A stretch of DNA of 64,000 nt from Chitinivorax sp. PXF-14 (GTDB lineage: Bacteria; Pseudomonadota; Gammaproteobacteria; Burkholderiales; SCOH01), in contig NZ_JBFNXJ010000012.1 in assembly GCF_040812015.1 (NCBI RefSeq), positions 105,880 to 169,879 on the forward strand, in the 5' to 3' direction. The position numbers and the translations under genes were made by a program. Numbering within the stretch: the stretch's first letter is position 1; the number at the start of each line of letters is the position of its first letter. The notes under the pieces were generated by a model that was not told the origin of the DNA, made no database searches, and saw only the letters and a program-made list of their open reading frames with translations. Below are positions 11,099 to 20,040 of the stretch, piece by piece.

Positions 11099-11974
11099 AT
11101 GCAGGCAGCCCTCTCCAGTTTTGACGATTCCCTAAATCGAATTCGTGATGTAGCAAAGGATATGGAGACTCGGATATTGGCCGCACCTCCTGAGGAACGG
11201 CTCCGAGATGAAACATTGCGTTGCGCTTCTACAGTAATTCTTAGTGGCTTTTTTGAAAGTTTTCTTAAGGATTGCACTCAAGCCTATGTGACGGCCATAT
11301 GCCAAAGAAATATTCCCTTTGCGCTCTTGGCAGGCAAAATGCAATCTCACCACTTCGTCGCAGGTGGGCAGCTATTGGGGCAAAGATACAGGAAAGAAGG
11401 GCGAGTTTCCTGGGTTAAATCAGACCATCTTGATATTGCTAGGAGGCTATCCTCCCCAGCAAGCCCTGGAAACGATTATATTCTCCTATGGGAAGCTTAT
11501 GCTAACACTGAAGGCAATCCTAGCCCGGTAGTAATTGATAAAATACTTGACACTCTTGGAGTGGATCAGCGAAATCTTCGCTTAGATGCCGTGACGGGAG
11601 GAAAGTATTCAACACTAAAGCTAGCGTTGGGGTCTTTCATTGAGGTTAGAAACGAATGCGCCCATACAGGAAGCTCCTTAAACATTCCTACATCTGCAAG
11701 ACTAGTCGAGTATTGTGACTTATTGTTTACGATCGGCGCGGCGATCGTTGCCGTGCTCGAAATAAAATTATCTGAATCTCCTTTGGGAGTAGACATTAAC
11801 AATTCAGGAGCATCCGAGTTGTCTAGAATACCCGGGCTTGGCCAAGCAAAAATTGATGCATTAATTCAGTACCGTACGACTTATGGCCGGCTATCAAAGA
11901 TAGAGGACGTTCTGAAAATTCCGGGGATAGGGAAGAAACTGTTTGATGTGATCAGATTACATGCTCACGTATAG
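11099..11974 (+). CDS. HEPN-domain protein with C-terminal helix-hairpin-helix (ComEA-like) DNA-binding domain
   Basis: A 291-residue protein. Residues 1-220 form an alpha-helical HEPN region of the type called MAE_28990/MAE_18760 or RiboL-PSP-HEPN, with the catalytic R-x4-H motif as RNECAH (R184, H189). Many HEPN proteins with this motif are metal-independent RNases. Residues 231-289 are a tandem helix-hairpin-helix domain (IPGLGQAKIDALI and IPGIGKKLFDVI) like that of ComEA, which binds duplex DNA without sequence specificity. The fusion suggests an RNase held at DNA; this is an inference. It is the third gene of the island and is convergent with the YcaO gene. No clear ribosome-binding site precedes the ATG. 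Confidence 0.8.
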   Translation: MQAALSSFDDSLNRIRDVAKDMETRILAAPPEERLRDETLRCASTVILSGFFESFLKDCTQAYVTAICQRNIPFALLAGKMQSHHFVAGGQLLGQRYRKEGRVSWVKSDHLDIARRLSSPASPGNDYILLWEAYANTEGNPSPVVIDKILDTLGVDQRNLRLDAVTGGKYSTLKLALGSFIEVRNECAHTGSSLNIPTSARLVEYCDLLFTIGAAIVAVLEIKLSESPLGVDINNSGASELSRIPGLGQAKIDALIQYRTTYGRLSKIEDVLKIPGIGKKLFDVIRLHAHV

Positions 11975-12067
11975 AACACGCAGGAGATCGACTTAGTCTC
12001 CCCGTAGCTCGTTCTTCACTTGTAACAGCCCCCCCCTCCCGTGCCGATCCCTCCAGCCCTCACCACC

Positions 12068-14272
12068 CTAGCTAGACAACCCCGCCACCCTGCCCCGCGC
12101 CGCATGCAGTTTCTGGTAGCTGTCGATCAGCCGCTGATGCCGATTGAGGCCTTCCAGCTTCATGCTCGTTGGCGTGAGGCCGTGGAAGCGCACACTGCCG
12201 TTGACTGAGCCCAACGCCGCGTCCATGTGCGGGTTGCCGAACATGCGGCGGAAATTGGCTTCGTAGTCGTCCAGCTCGAGCTCGTCGTCGAGCAGCACCT
12301 CGAGCACCACGTTCAGGGCCTGGTAGAACAGCCCGCGCTCGACGGTGTTGTCGTTGTATTGCAGGAAGGCGCCGACCAGCTCGTGCGCCTCTTCAAATTG
12401 CTTCAGGGCGAGATGGATCAGCAGTTTCAGTTCGAGAATCGTCAGCTGGCCCCAGACGGTGTTTTCGTCGAACTCGACGCCGATCAGGGTGATGATGGTG
12501 GAGTAGTCGTCGATGACGCTGTCTTCCAGCCGTTCGAGCAGGGCTTCCAGGCTGGCGTCGTCGAGGCGGTGCAGGTTCAGGATGTCGTCGCGGAATGATA
12601 GCGCGCGGTTGGTGTTGTCCCAGATCAGGTCTTCCACCGGGTAGACTTCCGAATAGCCTGGCACCAGGATGCGGCAGGCCGTGGCGTCGAGCTGGTCGTA
12701 CACCGCCACGTACACTTCCTTGCCGAGCGCTTCGAGAATGCCGAACAGGGTTGCGGCTTCGTCGATGTTGGAGTTTTCGCCATGGCCGGAGAAATCCCAC
12801 TCGACGAATTCGAAATCGGCCTTGGCGCTGAAGAAGCGCCACGACACCACGCCGCTCGAATCGATGAAGTGCTCGACGAAGTTGTTCGGTTCGGTGACGG
12901 CGTTGCTTTCGAAGGTCGGCCGCGGCAGATCGTTCAGGCCTTCGAAGCTGCGGCCCTGCAGTAGCTCGGTCAGGCTGCGTTCGAGCGCGACTTCGAGGCT
13001 CGGATGCGCGCCGAACGAGGCAAACACGCCGCCGGTGCGCGGGTTCATCAGGGTGACGCACATCACCGGGAACTGCCCGCCCAGCGAGGCATCCTTCACC
13101 AGCACGGGAAAGCCCTGCGCTTCGAGGCCCTGAATCCCGGCCACAATGCCGGGGTATTTGGCCAGCACGTCCTGCGGCACATCGGGCAGCGCGTATTCGC
13201 CTTCGAGGATTTCGCGTTTCACCGCTCGCTCGAAGATTTCGGACAGGCACTGCACCTGCGCTTCGGCCAGCGTGTTGCCGGCGCTCATGCCATTGCTGAG
13301 GAACAGGTTGTCGATCAGGTTGGTCGGGAAATACACCACCTCGCCGTCCGACTGGCGCACGTAGGGCAGCGCGCAGATGCCGCGCTCGATATTGCCGGAG
13401 TTGGTGTCGTACAGATGCGAGCCGAGCAATTCGCCATCGGGGTTGTAGATCTGCAGGGTGTGTTCGTCGAGCATGCCTGCCGGCAGCGCATCGCCGGGGC
13501 CGGGCTGGAACCAGCGCTCGTCCGGGTAATGCACAAAGGCCGCGTTGCCGATGTCTTCGCCCCAGAACTGGTCGTTGTAGAAATGATTGCAGTTGAGCCG
13601 CTCGATGAATTCGCCCAGTGCCGAGGCCAGTGCGCTTTCCTTGGTCGCGCCCTTGCCGTTGGTGAAACACATCGGCGAGTGCGCGTCGCGGATATGCAGC
13701 GACCACACATTGGGCACCAGATTGCGCCACGAGGCGATCTCGATCTTCATGCCGAGGCCGGCCAGCACGCCCGACATATTGGCGATGGTTTGTTCCAGCG
13801 GCAGATCCTTGCCGAGGATATAGGTGCTCGCTTCTGCGGCCGGGCTCAGCGTCAGCAGGGCCTGCGCGTCGGCATCGAGGTTCTCGACCTCTTCGATCAC
13901 AAACTCCGGCCCGGTCTGCACCACCTTCTTGACCGTGCAACGGTCGATCGAGCGCAAGATGCCTTGCCGATCCTTGTCGGAAATGTCCGCCGGCAACTCG
14001 ACCTGGATCTTGAAAATCTGCTTGTAGCGGTTTTCGGGATCGACGATGTTGTTCTGCGACAGGCGGATGTTGTCGGTCGGGATGTTGCGCGTCTCGCAGT
14101 ACAACTTGACGAAGTAAGCCGCGCACAAGGCCGATGAGGCCAGGAAGTAATCGAACGGCCCCGGCGCCGAGCCATCGCCCTTGTAGCGGATGGGCTGATC
14201 GGCGATGACCGTGAAGTCATCGAACTTGGCCTCGAGGCGAAGCTTGTCGAGAAAGTTGACCTTGATTTCCAT
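12068..14272 (-). CDS. OsmC domain / YcaO domain fusion protein
   Basis: A 734-residue protein. The first 140 or so residues are OsmC/Ohr-like (APGPFDYFLASSALCAAYFVK; DRCTVKKVVQTGPEF), with Cys at the usual positions. The remainder is a YcaO domain (SPMCFTNGKGATKESALASA; GALPYVRQSDGEVVYFP; NGMSAGNTLAEAQVQ), followed by a helical C-terminal part. YcaO enzymes activate amide backbones with ATP; E. coli YcaO (without OsmC) has been linked to RimO-dependent methylthiolation of ribosomal protein S12. The GC content is back to the genome level here, so it marks the right border of the island. A TATAAT on the minus strand (14318-14313) is a possible -10. Confidence 0.88.
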   Translation of the reverse strand: MEIKVNFLDKLRLEAKFDDFTVIADQPIRYKGDGSAPGPFDYFLASSALCAAYFVKLYCETRNIPTDNIRLSQNNIVDPENRYKQIFKIQVELPADISDKDRQGILRSIDRCTVKKVVQTGPEFVIEEVENLDADAQALLTLSPAAEASTYILGKDLPLEQTIANMSGVLAGLGMKIEIASWRNLVPNVWSLHIRDAHSPMCFTNGKGATKESALASALGEFIERLNCNHFYNDQFWGEDIGNAAFVHYPDERWFQPGPGDALPAGMLDEHTLQIYNPDGELLGSHLYDTNSGNIERGICALPYVRQSDGEVVYFPTNLIDNLFLSNGMSAGNTLAEAQVQCLSEIFERAVKREILEGEYALPDVPQDVLAKYPGIVAGIQGLEAQGFPVLVKDASLGGQFPVMCVTLMNPRTGGVFASFGAHPSLEVALERSLTELLQGRSFEGLNDLPRPTFESNAVTEPNNFVEHFIDSSGVVSWRFFSAKADFEFVEWDFSGHGENSNIDEAATLFGILEALGKEVYVAVYDQLDATACRILVPGYSEVYPVEDLIWDNTNRALSFRDDILNLHRLDDASLEALLERLEDSVIDDYSTIITLIGVEFDENTVWGQLTILELKLLIHLALKQFEEAHELVGAFLQYNDNTVERGLFYQALNVVLEVLLDDELELDDYEANFRRMFGNPHMDAALGSVNGSVRFHGLTPTSMKLEGLNRHQRLIDSYQKLHAARGRVAGLSS

Positions 14273-14312
14273 GCGGGCATTCCAAAAAAACGTTTAAGAC
14301 GGATCGGCCGCC

Positions 14313-14318
14313 ATTATA
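14313..14318 (-). promoter_or_regulatory. Candidate -10 element for the OsmC-YcaO gene
   Basis: A perfect TATAAT on the minus strand lies 41 bp before the start codon at 14272. The 17-bp-spaced -35 position (GCTACC) does not match the consensus, so only the -10 supports it. Confidence 0.35.
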
Positions 14319-14414
14319 GCGTTACCTATCCGGGTGGTAGCGCGGCTCGTAGCTATCGTCGGGCCGCGCCGGCAACGGGTTTGAGCGCAGGCCGGCGGGT
14401 GTCGTCGTTCATCA

Positions 14415-15470
14415 TCACGCCTGGCCCTGCACCGCGCGGCTGGCGCGGCCCAGCCGGCTGACATCCACCACCTCCACCGTCCGCGCGCGAAGCTGGCCGC
14501 AGCCGCCGTCGACATCCTGGCCGGCGCTGTTGCGCACCTTGGTTAGCACGCCGCGGCTGTGCAGGTAGCGGACGATCTCGACGATGCGCGCGCCGTCCGG
14601 GCGCTGGTAGTCGTCGCCTTCGAGGCTGTTGAAGGGGATCAGGTTGAGCACGGCGTATTTGCCCTTGAACAGGCGCAGGATTTCGTCGAGCTCGTCCTGG
14701 CCGTCGTTGATGCCCTTGAGCAAGGTCCACTGGTACTGGATCGGGTAGCCGATCTGGCGTGCGTAGTGCTCGCCCAGCTCGATCAACTCGCGCGGGGTGA
14801 TCTTCGGGGCTTTCGGCAGCAGGTGTTCGCGCAGCTCGGCCTTGGTGGTGTGCAGTGACAGCGCCAGCGCCGGCTTGACGCGCTGCAGCGGTAATTGCTC
14901 GAACACGCGCGGGTCGCCGACGGTGGAGAACACCAGGTTCTTGTGGCCGATGCCGCCGTCGGTGCCGAGCAGGTCGATCGCTTCGAGGACGTTGGCGAGG
15001 TTGTGCGCGGGCTCACCCATGCCCATGAACACAACCTTCTTGACCGGCCGGTGCCGCCGCGCCAGCACGACCTGGGCGACGATCTCGGTGCTGCTGAGCT
15101 GACGCAGCAGGCCGCTCTTGCCAGTCATGCAGAAGCGGCAGGCCACCGCGCACCCGACCTGGGTCGAGACGCAGACGCCATCGCGCGGCAGCAGCACGCT
15201 TTCCACCATCTGCCCGTCGGCCAGCGCCACCAGCAGGCGGGCTGAGCCATCGGCGGCCGGGTGCTCGGTGTGGACGCGGGCCAGCCGGTCGAGCTCGGCG
15301 GCGAGCTGCGGCAAGCCGTCGCGCACCGACAGCGGCAGGAAGTGCTCGGCCAGCTGCCGGCGGCAGGCGTCCAGCGGACGGCCTTGCAGCCAGGCACGCA
15401 CGACCCGGTCGCGGTGAACCGGTAGCGCGTTGAGATCGGCGAAGCGTTGGTGGAGGTCGGTGAGTCGCAT
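14415..15470 (-). CDS. RlmN/Cfr-family radical SAM RNA methyltransferase
   Basis: A 351-residue enzyme of the RlmN/Cfr family, which methylates C2 (or C8) of adenosine in 23S rRNA and, for RlmN, tRNA. The radical SAM cluster motif is CAVACRFC (C-x3-C-x2-C), the GEP motif is MGMGEPAHNL, and the C-terminal methyl-carrying Cys is in DVDGGCGQL. The other catalytic Cys is in the CVSTQVGC segment. The GEPAHN sequence differs from the GEPLxN of canonical RlmN, so this may be a paralogue rather than the housekeeping RlmN, which is usually next to ndk/pilF. Its stop lies 143 bp before the OsmC-YcaO gene on the same strand. Confidence 0.85.
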   Translation of the reverse strand: MRLTDLHQRFADLNALPVHRDRVVRAWLQGRPLDACRRQLAEHFLPLSVRDGLPQLAAELDRLARVHTEHPAADGSARLLVALADGQMVESVLLPRDGVCVSTQVGCAVACRFCMTGKSGLLRQLSSTEIVAQVVLARRHRPVKKVVFMGMGEPAHNLANVLEAIDLLGTDGGIGHKNLVFSTVGDPRVFEQLPLQRVKPALALSLHTTKAELREHLLPKAPKITPRELIELGEHYARQIGYPIQYQWTLLKGINDGQDELDEILRLFKGKYAVLNLIPFNSLEGDDYQRPDGARIVEIVRYLHSRGVLTKVRNSAGQDVDGGCGQLRARTVEVVDVSRLGRASRAVQGQA

Positions 15471-15753
15471 GGGGCTCGCATCTTACCACCCGGCCCGTGC
15501 AAGCGACAAAGCTAAGCGCTTGTAAACAAAGGCTGTCGAGGCCACCGTACCGCTTTCCCAGCCGGCACACTGGACGCCTTCGCCACGCGCTTGGCACGGC
15601 TTGACCTGCATCAAGCGATTCGACATTGTTTCAATGCCGCGTAGGCACTTAAGCACGCATTAAGCCCTACCATCCATATTCGCCTCTATCATCACGATGA
15701 CCCGTGGCCGAGAACGCACCCACGGCCGGCACATATCGACAGAAAGACGACCC

Positions 15754-16224
15754 ATGACGACTCGCACTCCCCTGGTCCCGGCGGGCCAACAAGGCACGAT
15801 GCTGAAGCTGCTGGCGGCGGCAATGATCGCGATGCTGCTGGTGATCCCCAGCGGCATACACTGGATAGTCCAGCACCACCGGCCGGTGGTGGCCGGCACC
15901 GCCGGGCAGCCCGTCGCGGCCCAGCCCATCCTCACCAATATTGCGCTGGCACGCGACATCGTCCGCCAGCAGATTGTGTCGCTCGACGGTGGCGACACGG
16001 CCACCCAGCGGCGGCAGGCCAAGGCGCTGTTCGACGCGGCCATGGCCATGCTGCCGGCTGGCACCAAGGCGGATCGCGAACTCGGCGCGATCGTCGATCG
16101 GGCCAATCACGGCTTCGACATGCTGAGCATTGCCAAGCCCCAGATCCGCCAGGCTGGCGCCGCCGAGCTGCTGCAAGCGCTCGACGACGCGGAGCAGTAT
16201 TTCCAGCGGCAAGCCGCGCGCTGA
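15754..16224 (+). CDS. Hypothetical membrane-anchored protein
   Basis: A 156-residue protein I do not recognise. After about 15 residues there is a single hydrophobic segment (MLKLLAAAMIAMLLVIPSG) that could be a signal anchor. The rest is a soluble, mostly helical domain rich in Ala, Gln and Asp (ARDIVRQQIVSLDGGD; LLQALDDAEQYFQRQ), probably periplasmic. The ATG at 15754 is chosen because the residues before it in the open frame (from 15697) are not hydrophobic or conserved-looking. It is flanked by non-coding gaps of 283 bp and 173 bp. An opposing frame over the same stretch is judged a shadow. Confidence 0.55.
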   Translation: MTTRTPLVPAGQQGTMLKLLAAAMIAMLLVIPSGIHWIVQHHRPVVAGTAGQPVAAQPILTNIALARDIVRQQIVSLDGGDTATQRRQAKALFDAAMAMLPAGTKADRELGAIVDRANHGFDMLSIAKPQIRQAGAAELLQALDDAEQYFQRQAAR

Positions 16225-16397
16225 CAAAGGCGGGTGCGGGACCGCCGCCCGGCACCTCGCTCCCAGTCAGCGCGGCGCAGGCCGCCGGCGTGCCCTGCGT
16301 CGGGGGCTCTGTGTGGATAGACGGTTTTGACAGACAGGCCTAGCACTGGCTGGGTCGTGCTAGCCCTGCTTGATATTGCGCGCGGCAGTGGCGGCAG

Positions 16398-16643
16398 TCA
16401 CCCGCGCGCCGAAAATCCACCGCCACGCGGTGGCTCGCTGCCCGCCAAGGCCCGCCAAGCCTCGGCTGTCTCGCGATGCCAGGCGGCCTTTTGCTGCCAG
16501 TCTGCCTGTTGCCCGGCATCGCTGGCGAGTTGGGCTGCACGCTCGCAGGCGGCGGCCTCCTGTTCGTGCCACTCGGCCAGCTTGCGGGCCTTGGCCTGCC
16601 AGGCGTTGTCGGGCCTGGGGGCCGAGGCGTAGGGGTTTTTCAC
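16398..16643 (-). CDS. Small hypothetical helical protein
   Basis: An 81-residue product starting at GTG 16643, preceded by GGAGGAG at a workable distance. It is Ala/Gln/Trp rich and predicted helical (KARKLAEWHEQEAAAC; QQADWQQKAAWHRETAEAW), with one Cys. It ends in a Gly/Arg tail. No family is recognised. It lies downstream of the PAS-GAF-GGDEF gene's stop in the genome but is read first on this strand only if transcribed with it from 18.1 kb. Confidence 0.5.
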   Translation of the reverse strand: MKNPYASAPRPDNAWQAKARKLAEWHEQEAAACERAAQLASDAGQQADWQQKAAWHRETAEAWRALAGSEPPRGGGFSARG

Positions 16644-16718
16644 GCGGTCGCTCCTCCGTTGCAAGGTGTACATGCATGGCGGCGATGCGTGGCCGCAGAC
16701 GGCCCGGCTCGCCGTACG

Positions 16719-18113
16719 TCAGATCGACGGCCGCGCCCGGGCCCCGCTCTTTTCCTGGTACATATTCGCGTCCGCGTGGCGCAGCAGTTGCGCCTCGTCG
16801 CTGCCATGCTCGGGGTAGTGGGCGATGCCGATGCTGACATCGACGTCCAGCGCTGCGGGGCCGAGGGTGAGCGGCCGCGTAACGTCGGAGCGGATCTTTT
16901 CCGCCACCGCTTCGGCGTGGGTGAGCCGATCGATGTCCTCCAGCAGCACGACGAATTCGTCTCCGCCGATGCGTGCGGCGGTGTCGGTTTCGCGTATGCA
17001 GCGTTTCAGGCGCTCGGCCACTTCCCGCAACAGGAGGTCGCCCACGCCGTGGCCATGGGTATCGTTGATCAGCTTGAACTTGTCGAGGTCGAGGTAGAGC
17101 AGCGCAAAGCAGCTGCCATCACGCCGGGCGCGGGCGAAGGCGAGTTTCAGGCGGTCCTGCAGCAGCCTGCGGTTGGCGAGGCCGGTCAGCTCGTCGTATT
17201 GCGCCATGCGCTGCAACCGCGAATACAGCTGCTGGCGCTCGACGGCGGCCGATATCTGCGCCGAGATGAACTGCAGGAATTCTTTATCGGCGTTGGTGTA
17301 GCGCAGCTCGCAGCCGGTGCGGCGCAAGATGACGGCGCCAATGACGCCATCCTGCGCGCTGAGCGGGATGCCTAGCCAGCACAGGGTGCGGTGGCCGTCG
17401 GGCGGGCAGGCCGGATCGGGACGCAGCGAGGTGATCTCGGGTGTGATCAGCAGCGGCAGGCCGCTGTGGATGATCTCGGCGGCGATGGCCTCGGTCGCCA
17501 AGCGCGCGTCGGCCGGTTTATCGCCGTTGGCATCGATGTGGTAAGCCAGGCTCAGCTCGTCGCAGCCCTCCTCCCGCAGCGCGACGGTGAACTGGCGGGC
17601 GGGCAGTACGCTGCCGATGATCTGGTGGATGTGGTGAAACAGCGCGGGCAGGTCGTTTGCCCGGTGAGCCGCCTCGGAAATGGCGTAGACCACGGCCTGC
17701 CGCGCCTCGGCCTGCTTGCGCGCGGTGATGTCGTGAGCAACGGCGATGCGCACCTGATCGTCTTCTGACCAGCGCGCCGACCACATGACGTGGACGACAC
17801 CCCCATCCTTGCGGATGTAACGGTTCTCGAAGTGCGGGTTGGGCTGGCCCGCCATGATCTGGCTGGCGGCGCTCAGCGTGGACTCGCGGTCTTCCGGCAC
17901 CACCAGCTCGATCATCGGCCTGCCGACGACCTCCTCCGGCCGGTAGCCGAAGATGCGCTCGAATGCCGCGCTGACATGCACATAGCGCCCCGCCTTGTCG
18001 ACCACGCAGACGGCGTCGAGCAGCAAGTCGATGAAGCTGGCGAGCGGTACGTCACCTTTGGCCACCATGGGCTTGAAACATCCTTCTTGTGCACTGCACT
18101 CAGTATGCATCAT
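16719..18113 (-). CDS. Diguanylate cyclase with PAS and GAF sensors
   Basis: Synthesises cyclic di-GMP from two GTP. The order is PAS (FIDLLLDAVCVVDKAGRYVHV; GYRPEEVVGRP), GAF (about residues 135-290) and GGDEF. The active-site motif is intact (GGDEF at about residue 382), with an inhibitory site RETD exactly five residues upstream, so product inhibition is expected. No membrane segment is seen; it should be a cytoplasmic sensor of a small ligand or redox state. The start is uncertain: ATG at 18113 or 18110, with MVAKGD at 18068 also possible. It is transcribed in the same direction as the AraC gene upstream, 67 bp away. Confidence 0.88.
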   Translation of the reverse strand: MMHTECSAQEGCFKPMVAKGDVPLASFIDLLLDAVCVVDKAGRYVHVSAAFERIFGYRPEEVVGRPMIELVVPEDRESTLSAASQIMAGQPNPHFENRYIRKDGGVVHVMWSARWSEDDQVRIAVAHDITARKQAEARQAVVYAISEAAHRANDLPALFHHIHQIIGSVLPARQFTVALREEGCDELSLAYHIDANGDKPADARLATEAIAAEIIHSGLPLLITPEITSLRPDPACPPDGHRTLCWLGIPLSAQDGVIGAVILRRTGCELRYTNADKEFLQFISAQISAAVERQQLYSRLQRMAQYDELTGLANRRLLQDRLKLAFARARRDGSCFALLYLDLDKFKLINDTHGHGVGDLLLREVAERLKRCIRETDTAARIGGDEFVVLLEDIDRLTHAEAVAEKIRSDVTRPLTLGPAALDVDVSIGIAHYPEHGSDEAQLLRHADANMYQEKSGARARPSI

Positions 18114-18180
18114 CTGCTTGCGGATTGCGTGTGCTCGACAGGTCCCCACGGCCATTTTCCGGCAATGCGCCCCACCCGGC

Positions 18181-19206
18181 TCAGCCGCGGCCGGCCTTGC
18201 GCCAGTTGAGCGGCGATATCCCCGTCCAACGCCGGAACGCCCGGTTGAAGGCGCTCTGCTCCGAATAGCCGAGCAGCAGCGCGACCTCGGGCAGGGTCAG
18301 CCGCGGATCGCGCAGATAATCCTCGGCGATGCGGCGGCGCGTGTCGTCGAGCAGCGCACGGTAATGCCAGCCGATGGAGCCGAGCCGGCGCCGCAGCGTG
18401 CGGCCGGACAGGTTGAGCTCGGCCGCGATGCTGTCGAGCGAGGGGTCTGCCTGCAGCAGGTGGCGCGTGATCAGGCGGCGGGCGTCGTTGAGCAGATGAT
18501 CCTTTTGCGGCAGCGCAGCGAGCATGGCATCGACCTGCCGCTCCAGCATGGCGGCAAGCGCGGCGTCGGACTGGCGCAGCGGCAGGCCGAGCAAGGTGGC
18601 GGGGAAACGGATGCAGGTGGCCGGCTGGCCGAAGTGCACCGGGCAACCGAAGAAATCGGCATACGCCGTGCAATCGGCCGGCGCGGGCTCGACGAAGTGC
18701 ACCGACAGCGGCGTGGCCGCGGTGCCGGTGATGTGACGCGCAAACTGCACCAGCGCAGCCAGGCCGCACTGGTTGGCGAGCAGGCCGATGGCGCGCGAGT
18801 CGTCGCTCCATTCGAGCACCAGCGCCTCGCCAGCGAGATAGTGGCGCACCGGGCTCACGTCGTGCACCAGCCGCTGGTAGCGCATATAGCGTTCCAGCGC
18901 GGCCGGGACGGTGCTGGAAGCCAGCAGCACGTAGCCCAGGGGCCCCAGGTGGGCGGGCGTGATGGCGGCGCCGAGATGCAGGCCGAGCGCGGGGTCGCCA
19001 AGCTGGCGTGCAGCCAGCGCGAGCAGGCTGCGCCAGCGTTCGGCCGGGTAGCTTGGCTCGCTGCCCGGCGCCGGTGTCGGCTCGCCGAGCACGGCGGCGC
19101 TGTCGAGACCCCGCGCGGCGAGGTGGTCGAACAGCAGGCGGGCGTAGGAGCCCGGCACGCTGCCGGCAAGCGGGGCGGTGGGCGGCGGAGTGGCGGTCGG
19201 GCACAT
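18181..19206 (-). CDS. AraC-family transcriptional regulator
   Basis: A 341-residue regulator with an N-terminal Arabinose_bd-type domain as in OruR/VirF-like AraC proteins (LGAAITPAHLGPLGYVLLAS; RYMRYQRLVHDVSPV). It has a C-terminal two-helix-turn-helix AraC domain (SLDSIAAELNLSGRTLRRRL; EVALLLGYSEQSAFNRAFRRW; GISPLNWR). The ATG at 19206 is preferred over a TTG at 19221. It is divergent from the membrane-protein gene at 19300 across a 93-bp gap, so that gene is its likely target (inference). Confidence 0.9.
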   Translation of the reverse strand: MCPTATPPPTAPLAGSVPGSYARLLFDHLAARGLDSAAVLGEPTPAPGSEPSYPAERWRSLLALAARQLGDPALGLHLGAAITPAHLGPLGYVLLASSTVPAALERYMRYQRLVHDVSPVRHYLAGEALVLEWSDDSRAIGLLANQCGLAALVQFARHITGTAATPLSVHFVEPAPADCTAYADFFGCPVHFGQPATCIRFPATLLGLPLRQSDAALAAMLERQVDAMLAALPQKDHLLNDARRLITRHLLQADPSLDSIAAELNLSGRTLRRRLGSIGWHYRALLDDTRRRIAEDYLRDPRLTLPEVALLLGYSEQSAFNRAFRRWTGISPLNWRKAGRG

Positions 19207-19299
19207 GGCCTGAAGTGTCAAAAAATCTGTCCGACTCTGTCAAGCCTCGCCGCGTGCGTGCGCCCTAATATTGGCGGCACAACGACAAAGGAGACCATC

Positions 19300-19935
19300 A
19301 TGATGGCTGCATCGGCCGCCCAGGCCCAGTCCCTGTTACGCGATTCGTCGCATTTCCAGTGGTATGTGATCCCGCTGCTGCTGCTGGTGCTTTACGCCTA
19401 CGGCGAGCAGGCCGCCGAGCGACGCTGGAGCGTGGTGCTGGCGGGGCTCGCGTTCTGGCTGATGGACTGGATCAACGAGATCTGGAACGGCCTGCTGTTC
19501 CATTTCTCAGGCTTCGCGCCGGCCTGGGGCACGCCGGGCAGCTCGGCCTACGTGATCCTGATCGGGCTCAATATCGAGATCAGCTTCATGTTCGCGATCA
19601 TGGGGCTGTTCGCGGTGCGCCTGCTGCCGCGCGACCGCTCGCTGACGCTATTCGGCATCAACAACCGCTGGCTGCTCGCCTGCGTGAACTCGGTGCTGTG
19701 CGTGATCGTCGAGCTGTGGCTCAACCACATCGGCGCGCTGACCTGGGAGTGGCGCGGCTGGAACGCAGGCGCGCCGCTGCTGATCTGGCTGATCGGCTAC
19801 ATGCCGTTCTTCGTCGTCGCCTACTGGGTGCACGACATGGCGTCGCACCGGCGCCAGATCGCGGTCGTCGCGAGCCTCGCGGGCATCGTGGCGGCGGGGC
19901 TCGGTGTGTTTGCCGGCGGGCTGGGCTGGATCTGA
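19300..19935 (+). CDS. Multi-pass membrane protein, unknown function
   Basis: A 211-residue integral membrane protein with six or seven hydrophobic segments (WYVIPLLLLVLYAYG; VLAGLAFWLMDWINEIWNG; IEISFMFAIMGLFAV; LLIWLIGYMPFFVVAYWV; VVASLAGIVAAGLGVFAGG). A good AAGGAG lies 7 bp before the ATG at 19300. Charged residues inside the helices (D, E, N in MDWINEIWN) might bind a ligand or metal. I cannot name a family. The divergent AraC regulator at 18181-19206 probably controls it. Confidence 0.7.
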   Translation: MMAASAAQAQSLLRDSSHFQWYVIPLLLLVLYAYGEQAAERRWSVVLAGLAFWLMDWINEIWNGLLFHFSGFAPAWGTPGSSAYVILIGLNIEISFMFAIMGLFAVRLLPRDRSLTLFGINNRWLLACVNSVLCVIVELWLNHIGALTWEWRGWNAGAPLLIWLIGYMPFFVVAYWVHDMASHRRQIAVVASLAGIVAAGLGVFAGGLGWI

Positions 19936-20040
19936 GCCAGACAACAGGGGCCGGCGCCGTCCGCTCGGTTAAAATGGCGGTCAACCCCAGCCTGCACGCC
20001 GTGCGGGCTGGCCACTCACCGCAAGCGGCACGGAACCCCG

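Noticed and set aside
12393..14126. A 577-residue alternative frame within the OsmC-YcaO gene
   Set aside because: Arg/Ala-rich shadow product; the YcaO frame has clear family motifs.
15667..16227. A 186-residue minus-strand frame opposite the small membrane-anchored protein
   Set aside because: The plus-strand frame has a plausible membrane anchor and helical domain; the minus frame has no such features.
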